Source: an uncultured Oscillospiraceae bacterium (GTDB lineage: Bacteria; Bacillota; Clostridia; Oscillospirales; Oscillospiraceae). Taken from it: a stretch of DNA of 9,460 bases. The stretch lies in contig CAAFEV010000007.1 in NCBI GenBank assembly GCA_900762005.1, positions 1 through 9,460 on the forward strand, read 5' to 3'. Within the stretch, counting starts at the first letter, position 1, and every line of letters starts with the position of its first letter. Shown piece by piece: positions 5,137 to 9,460 of the stretch. The notes beneath the pieces are model-generated. The model had not been told where the DNA came from. It was given only the letters and a program-made list of their open reading frames with translations, and did no database searches. A program made the position numbers and the translations under genes.

Positions 5137-7425
5137 TTATCGTGTTAGGTTTCCGGCAGCAATCAGAAGCGCGGCAATCTTTGCGTCCACTTCCTCCTGA
5201 AAGGTGTTCATGCTATCCGCTTGCCTGATAAATCGCTGCACCTCAAGCAGAACGCTTTCGTATGTGCTCCATTTTCCCTGCGGATAACTGCCCTGCTCCT
5301 GTGGCATCTGCGTCAGCAGAGCTTCCAGCGTACAGAGCAGCGGCGTGTTCTCATAGCATACGGTAACCTCTGTATCCGCGCCGCAGCTGCCCTCAATCGT
5401 ACCGCTGCCGCGAAGTCTCGCATTAGTAACGTCAAGCAGGCGATAGCCGGGAAATGCGGGCAACTGCGCGGAAAAGGGTGCTCCGACCACGGCATCCACG
5501 GAAAACGCAGTGATGCAGTGCTCCTTCACGCCGAGCAGGGTCTTGCAGACAATCCTGACCTTCGTTTTTGCACCGGGTGTCGGACGCGGCGATGCCGCGT
5601 CCGGGAGTCTCGCCTCGCTTTTGCAGTCCGCAAAGCCGGGATAAGTGCCGACAGCCTTTGCGTAGTCATAAAAGACGGAATAATCCACGCGGGCATCTGC
5701 ATCCTGGCACCACATTTTAACGGCACTTGCACGCACTCTGTCAAGCAGATTATAAGTACCTGCTGCATCAATTCCGTTCCAGACGTGCGTCTCTTCGCAC
5801 CAGCCGGGCCAGTCGCCCCAGACGAGGAAATACCCTCCGCCGAGCTGTTCGCCCGTCACCGTTGTCTCGGACGCGTCATTGTAGGTGTAAAAATGCGAGG
5901 GATTCCAACCACCGTCGTGCTGACAGTCATAGAAGCCGCAGCTTCCGCCGCAGCCGGAGTAAATACGCTGCGCTGTGGCGTGGTGAAACGCCCACTGCCC
6001 GCAATCTCCGTCGCGTGCGTCGCCTTGCGTTCCGTTGTTGCGCAGGACATAGTAGCAGTAATTTTCGATGCAGTTATAAAGCCTGCGTCCGTCGGCAAGG
6101 TAAGCAGCGACATCGGCGTTTTCAGAGTCGGTCCAGACGCAAAGCTCCAGTTCCCCGTCCAACGCAACCGTATCGGAATTGTAAAGGTAATCGTTAAAGG
6201 CACGTACCCGATATCCCATATCCCGCAGCATCTGTGCCGCTTCATTGACATACGCGGTGAAGCAGTCGCCGGATAACTCCCCGCGAATTTCATCGCAGCC
6301 GAGGTTAAAGCTCTTGCAGTTGCCGTAGCTGCGGAAGAATGCCGCATAGCCCTGAATCAGTGCAAGCGTCAGATCTCTGGCATAAGGCTTTGTAATATCC
6401 ACCGTGCCGTATTGCGGGTATTCCGAAGCATCGGAATACAGATTGGAACCGGGCAGAGCAAGTGTCGTCGGGCGGTCAGTCCGGCTTGAGCCCTGATAAG
6501 AGAACACAAACATCTCACACGCGCCGCTGCTTGTCCAGCGGTCAATCAGATACTCCGAATGCCCGGGCACATCCACGGACGGAATGACCTCAATGTGATA
6601 CAGTGCGGCGCATTTCAATAGCTCTATCAGCTCGTCACGGTTGTAATACCGATTTCCGTTCGGATCCTCAATCGATACGCCGTTGCTGCCTGACGTACCG
6701 TTACTCGCCCAGTTCGTTGCCTTGTAACCGGGCAGCCAGCTGAAATCGTTACCGTTTTCATCGGCAACGGTGTTACCTCCGGCATCGAGCCAGATATTGG
6801 CGCGAATTCCCTGCTCTTCCGTCAGATGCAGCTCAATTGCGTTGTATCCCTGCCATGACATCTCGCGCAGCAGATTTTTCACCCATTCCACCGACCAGTA
6901 TTTTCGTGCGCAATCGAGCATCAGCGTGCGCTCCGGCGTGTCCGGCGCGTCGGCGAAAACACAGGTGTCCACCGTGCTGCCTTCATTGACAAGAAAGTAC
7001 TTCAGAATACTCCGAAGCCCATAGAGCAGTCCGTTCTCATCAGCGTATTTCAGCACAATTCCCTGTGTGGTTATCTCTGCCGAAAAGCCCTCTCTCGGCA
7101 GAGTCGGCAGAGAAATCAACCGAACATCTCCCGCCTTGGTGTTAGACTCCGGCCCCCATAAAACCGCGAGCGGCTTGGCGCCAGGCAGTCCCTTGGCGGC
7201 AAATTCCCGTGACACGAGACTGACGGTTTCCAACACGGTTTCCGCCGGAATTTCCTCCCCCGCTATGAAAAACCGCGCATCCTGTTTCAAGGTAAATTCG
7301 CCGTTTCCTGCTTCATAAGAATCAAAAAGTGCGGGTAGCGCATCTTGCACCTTTGCTGCATCGACCTGTGGCAGAAATGCTGTCAGCAACGCGGCGAGTA
7401 GAAGAACACATGCTGCCTTTTTCAT
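5137..7425 (-). CDS. Secreted GH20 beta-N-acetylhexosaminidase-type glycoside hydrolase
   Basis: Predicted extracellular enzyme of 762 residues that would release terminal N-acetylhexosamines (or a related unit) from host glycans, mucin or chitin-type oligosaccharides. A signal peptide covers residues 1-24 (MKKAACVLLLAALLTAFL, ending VDAA). An N-terminal GH20b-like domain precedes the GH20 barrel (about 165-560), which shows LMLDCARKYWS (168-178), LHLTEEQGIR (199-208), DVPGHSEY (285-292), the catalytic Asp-Glu pair in NLGCDEIRG (D378, E379) and VWGDWPGW (535-542). Next come a Pro-rich linker (607-623), a beta-rich module resembling MucBP (624-694), and a helical FIVAR-like module to the end. 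I see no LPXTG anchor. The mature part holds 22 cysteines, many for a secreted protein. The start is the ATG followed by the signal peptide with GGGAGGG upstream; the frame's earlier ATG (7566) would overlap the neighbour. Lacto-N-biosidase is an alternative activity within GH20. Confidence 0.88.
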   Translation of the reverse strand: MKKAACVLLLAALLTAFLPQVDAAKVQDALPALFDSYEAGNGEFTLKQDARFFIAGEEIPAETVLETVSLVSREFAAKGLPGAKPLAVLWGPESNTKAGDVRLISLPTLPREGFSAEITTQGIVLKYADENGLLYGLRSILKYFLVNEGSTVDTCVFADAPDTPERTLMLDCARKYWSVEWVKNLLREMSWQGYNAIELHLTEEQGIRANIWLDAGGNTVADENGNDFSWLPGYKATNWASNGTSGSNGVSIEDPNGNRYYNRDELIELLKCAALYHIEVIPSVDVPGHSEYLIDRWTSSGACEMFVFSYQGSSRTDRPTTLALPGSNLYSDASEYPQYGTVDITKPYARDLTLALIQGYAAFFRSYGNCKSFNLGCDEIRGELSGDCFTAYVNEAAQMLRDMGYRVRAFNDYLYNSDTVALDGELELCVWTDSENADVAAYLADGRRLYNCIENYCYYVLRNNGTQGDARDGDCGQWAFHHATAQRIYSGCGGSCGFYDCQHDGGWNPSHFYTYNDASETTVTGEQLGGGYFLVWGDWPGWCEETHVWNGIDAAGTYNLLDRVRASAVKMWCQDADARVDYSVFYDYAKAVGTYPGFADCKSEARLPDAASPRPTPGAKTKVRIVCKTLLGVKEHCITAFSVDAVVGAPFSAQLPAFPGYRLLDVTNARLRGSGTIEGSCGADTEVTVCYENTPLLCTLEALLTQMPQEQGSYPQGKWSTYESVLLEVQRFIRQADSMNTFQEEVDAKIAALLIAAGNLTR

Positions 7426-7436
7426 AACACGATTTT

Positions 7437-7443
7437 CCCTCCC
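7437..7443 (-). promoter_or_regulatory. Ribosome binding site of the GH20 gene
   Basis: On the minus strand GGGAGGG lies 11 bases before the ATG that begins the signal peptide. The spacing is slightly long but no other purine block competes, and it supports this start over the in-frame ATG 141 bases further upstream. Confidence 0.6.
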
Positions 7444-7448
7444 GTCGG

Positions 7449-7483
7449 AAAATAAACAATGCGCAGAACCGAAATTCTGCGCA
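7449..7483 (-). terminator. Terminator- or attenuator-like hairpin between SDR and GH20 genes
   Basis: A perfect 9-bp inverted repeat, TGCGCAGAA and TTCTGCGCA (7460-7468 with 7475-7483), has a 6-base loop. On the minus strand it is followed by TTGTTTATTTT. It lies in the 68-base gap downstream of the SDR stop and could end the synthase-SDR message wholly or partly before the GH20 gene. The T tract is interrupted, so termination may be incomplete. I see no convincing promoter after it. Confidence 0.6.
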
Positions 7484-7493
7484 AAGCCGATAC

Positions 7494-8279
7494 TCAGGCA
7501 TAGATTTTTCGGACAATTGCATTCCACAGCCGCGTCGGCAGCAGCTTCGTGAGCAGAATCACACACTGATAGGCAAACCCGATGGTATACAGGGGTTTCC
7601 CGCGCTTTTTCAGCGCAATGCGGGCTATTTTACGTCCGGCAGCCTCAGGCGGCATTCCGTTTTGTTCATCGTGCTCCATTTTAGCCACGGAGTGTTGAAT
7701 GCTGCCGCCGTAAACCTCGTCACCCTCTGCGGATTTTTGCCGTGCAGCGGTAAAGCCCGTACGGATATCCCCCGGTAAAACGGCGCAGACACGGATGGAA
7801 AAGCGGCGCAGCTCGTTGCCAAGTGCCAGCGTATAGGCACTGATTGCCGCCTTTGCCGCCGAGTAGTAGGCTTGAAACGGAATGGGAACGCTCGCCGCAA
7901 CAGAGCTGAGGTTGACAATCGTTCCGCAGCCCTGCTCCCGCATAACGGGAATCACGGCGCGGTTAACGCGCACCATTCCGAAAAAGTCAACATCAAACAG
8001 CCGTTTTGCCTCCTGCGTATCGGTGAATTCCACCGCGCCGGAGATGCCGAAGCCCGCGTTGTTAATCAGGATATCGATTCTGCCCTCGGCGGCGAGAACG
8101 GTACGGATAGCATCGGCAACCATCGTCTCGTTGGTAATGTCACAGCAAAGGTGCGTGAGCGCAGCATCGTGAAACGGCCTGCGGCTCAGCTCATAGACCT
8201 TGACCCCTTTTTCGGCAAGGGCTCTTGCCGTGCAAAGACCGATGCCGGAACTGCCGCCGGTAATAACCGCAACCTTCAT
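7494..8279 (-). CDS. Short-chain dehydrogenase/reductase, candidate 3-ketosphinganine-type reductase
   Basis: A classical SDR of 261 residues that reduces a carbonyl group (or the reverse) with a nicotinamide cofactor. The nucleotide motif TGGSSGIG is at residues 7-14, NNAG at 73-76, the catalytic Ser in NLSS (125-126), the YSAAK active site with Y139 and K143, and PGDIRTG (169-175). Basic R33-R34 after the second strand suggests NADP(H). At the position where most classical SDRs have the Asn of the catalytic tetrad, this one has Asp (D98 in FDVDFFG). The C-terminus (about 231-261) is hydrophobic and basic, which could mean membrane association and a lipid substrate. Its ATG overlaps the stop of the synthase (ATGA, 8276-8279), so the two are translationally coupled and probably act in succession. 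After an alpha-oxoamine synthase the natural substrate would be a 3-keto long-chain amine; this comes from context, since SDR substrate specificity cannot be read from these motifs. Confidence 0.85.
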   Translation of the reverse strand: MKVAVITGGSSGIGLCTARALAEKGVKVYELSRRPFHDAALTHLCCDITNETMVADAIRTVLAAEGRIDILINNAGFGISGAVEFTDTQEAKRLFDVDFFGMVRVNRAVIPVMREQGCGTIVNLSSVAASVPIPFQAYYSAAKAAISAYTLALGNELRRFSIRVCAVLPGDIRTGFTAARQKSAEGDEVYGGSIQHSVAKMEHDEQNGMPPEAAGRKIARIALKKRGKPLYTIGFAYQCVILLTKLLPTRLWNAIVRKIYA

Positions 8280-9454
8280 TCTTTGCCGCCTAAAACAGAG
8301 CCGATAATTTCAACGGCTTCATCAATCAGCGCATTGGTATGCGTTGCCATATAGCTTGTGCGCAGCAGGCAGGCATCTGGCGGCGTTGCGGGCGGCAGCA
8401 CCGGATTTACGTAAACGCCCGCATCATAGAGTTTTTTCGCCGCCTCCAGCGTATCATAGAAGTTGTAGGTATACAGCGGAATAATCGGAGTTGTCGATTC
8501 CATAATTTTCACGTGCTTTGCCTTCAGCGCGGCGCGTGCATAAGCGGAAATCTCTGCAAGCCGCGTTACAATCTCCGGATGCTTTTTCAGATAACGCAGG
8601 GCTGCCAGTGCAACGGCGCAGGCTGCAGGCGGAATAGACGCTGAGAAGATGAACGGGCGTGAGCAATGCCGTGCATATTCAATCACCTCATGGTTTGCCG
8701 CCATATAGCCGCCGAGGGACGCAAGTGATTTGCTGAACGTACCCATATAGATATCCACATCGTTTTCCAGATCGAAGCAGTTTGCCGTACCTCTGCCGCC
8801 CTCGCCGACCACGCCCAGACCGTGCGCATCATCGACCATCACACGTGCGCCGTATTGCTTGGCAAGCCGCACGATTTCCGGCAGGTTTGCCAAATCACCG
8901 CCCATGCTGAACACGCCGTCGGTAACAATCAGGCAGCCGGATTTTTCCGGCACCTGTTGCAGTCTGCGCTCCAGCTCCTGCATATCGGAATGTGCATACC
9001 GCAGCATTTTTCCGAAGCTGAGCCGGCAGGCGTCATAGATACTGGCGTGATTTTCCTTGTCGCAAATCACATAGTCGCCCAGCCCGACGATCGCGCTGAT
9101 AATGCCGAGGTTGGATTGAAAGCCGGTAGAGAACGTCATCACGTCCTCCTTATTCAAAAATTGCGCAAGCTCCCGCTCCAGCTCAAGGTGCATCTCCAGC
9201 GTACCGTTCAAGAACCGCGAGCCGGAGCAGCCCGTGCCATATGTTTCCAGTGCCCTGATGCCGGCCTCAATCATCTCCGGGTTCGTGGTAAGACCGAGGT
9301 AGTTATTCGAGCCGAGCATAATACGCCGCTTGCCCTCCATAATCACCTCGACATCCTGCCGTGATTCCAGCGCATGGAAATACGGGTAAATGCCCTTTTC
9401 CTTTGCCTCCTGTACCACGGACGGACGGTAGCATTTTTCAAAAATATCCTTCAT
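8276..9454 (-). CDS. Alpha-oxoamine synthase, serine palmitoyltransferase-like PLP enzyme
   Basis: A 392-residue fold-type I PLP enzyme that decarboxylatively condenses an amino acid with an acyl thioester. Family members are serine palmitoyltransferase (SPT), 2-amino-3-ketobutyrate CoA ligase (Kbl), AONS (BioF) and cysteate acyltransferase. Visible: YGTGCSGSRFLNGTLEMH (72-89), NHAS with stacking H136, the PLP-binding D208 and H211 in VDDAHGLG, the Schiff-base lysine K242 in GTFSKSLASLGG (238-249), and LLRTSYMATHT (363-373) with the carboxylate-binding Arg 365. GTGCxGSRFLNG, TFSKSLAS and MATHT, plus YPYF near the N-terminus, match Bacteroides-type SPT as I remember it better than BioF (TLGKALG) or Kbl (GMASVRFICG). 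The acyl donor and amino acid are not determinable here. The ATG lies 6 bases from the window edge; the preceding two codons are open and the usual ribosome binding site is not visible at normal spacing, so the start is likely from homology but not certain. Confidence 0.88.
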   Translation of the reverse strand: MKDIFEKCYRPSVVQEAKEKGIYPYFHALESRQDVEVIMEGKRRIMLGSNNYLGLTTNPEMIEAGIRALETYGTGCSGSRFLNGTLEMHLELERELAQFLNKEDVMTFSTGFQSNLGIISAIVGLGDYVICDKENHASIYDACRLSFGKMLRYAHSDMQELERRLQQVPEKSGCLIVTDGVFSMGGDLANLPEIVRLAKQYGARVMVDDAHGLGVVGEGGRGTANCFDLENDVDIYMGTFSKSLASLGGYMAANHEVIEYARHCSRPFIFSASIPPAACAVALAALRYLKKHPEIVTRLAEISAYARAALKAKHVKIMESTTPIIPLYTYNFYDTLEAAKKLYDAGVYVNPVLPPATPPDACLLRTSYMATHTNALIDEAVEIIGSVLGGKE

Positions 9455-9460
9455 ACCTTC

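Noticed and set aside
5221..6276. Plus-strand open frame of 351 codons
   Set aside because: Lies within and opposite the GH20 gene, whose catalytic motifs fix the true strand; no domain recognised.
7426..7566. N-terminal extension of the GH20 protein to ATG 7566
   Set aside because: It would place 47 residues before a clear signal peptide and overlap the 3' end of the SDR gene and the hairpin; the ATG after GGGAGGG is better.

Overview
The window looks like chromosomal DNA from an anaerobic, probably gut-dwelling member of the Clostridia, most likely an Oscillospiraceae/Ruminococcaceae-type Firmicute. The reasons are an oxygen-sensitive class III ribonucleotide reductase, moderately high GC, strong AGGAGG-type ribosome binding sites, and an intergenic stretch of palindromic repeats of a kind I recall being abundant in Faecalibacterium-like genomes. 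The species assignment is inference. I see no transposase, phage gene, CRISPR array, tRNA or rRNA.

Layout. Left, plus strand (1-3183): the 3' part of nrdD, which enters from outside the window, followed four bases later by a thioredoxin-reductase-like flavoprotein and a strong intrinsic terminator. The NrdD has a glutaredoxin/thioredoxin-like CPKC domain fused behind its glycyl-radical domain. Together the two genes look like a catalyst with its own electron-delivery chain: flavoprotein to tethered disulfide domain to reductase. The flavoprotein lacks the usual NADPH-phosphate-binding HRR motif.

Centre (3220-3745): about 525 bases without a gene. It holds two copies of a composite hairpin repeat (unit A plus unit B, about 125-128 bases apart), then a recognisable promoter and ribosome binding site. 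These drive a MATE-family efflux transporter (3746-5107) that starts at TTG. A longer reading of this frame would run into the repeat and is not credible.

Right, minus strand (5137-9454, transcribed right to left): an alpha-oxoamine synthase closely resembling bacterial serine palmitoyltransferase, a short-chain dehydrogenase whose start overlaps the synthase stop (ATGA), then, beyond a 68-base gap with a terminator-like hairpin, a secreted GH20 hexosaminidase-type glycoside hydrolase. The first two are a plausible two-step module for a long-chain base (condensation, then 3-keto reduction), which would be unusual in a Firmicute. The MATE and GH20 genes converge on one symmetrical hairpin that can terminate both.

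The most interesting points are the NrdD-disulfide-domain fusion with its dedicated non-canonical reductase, and the candidate sphingoid-base (or sulfonolipid-like) pair.
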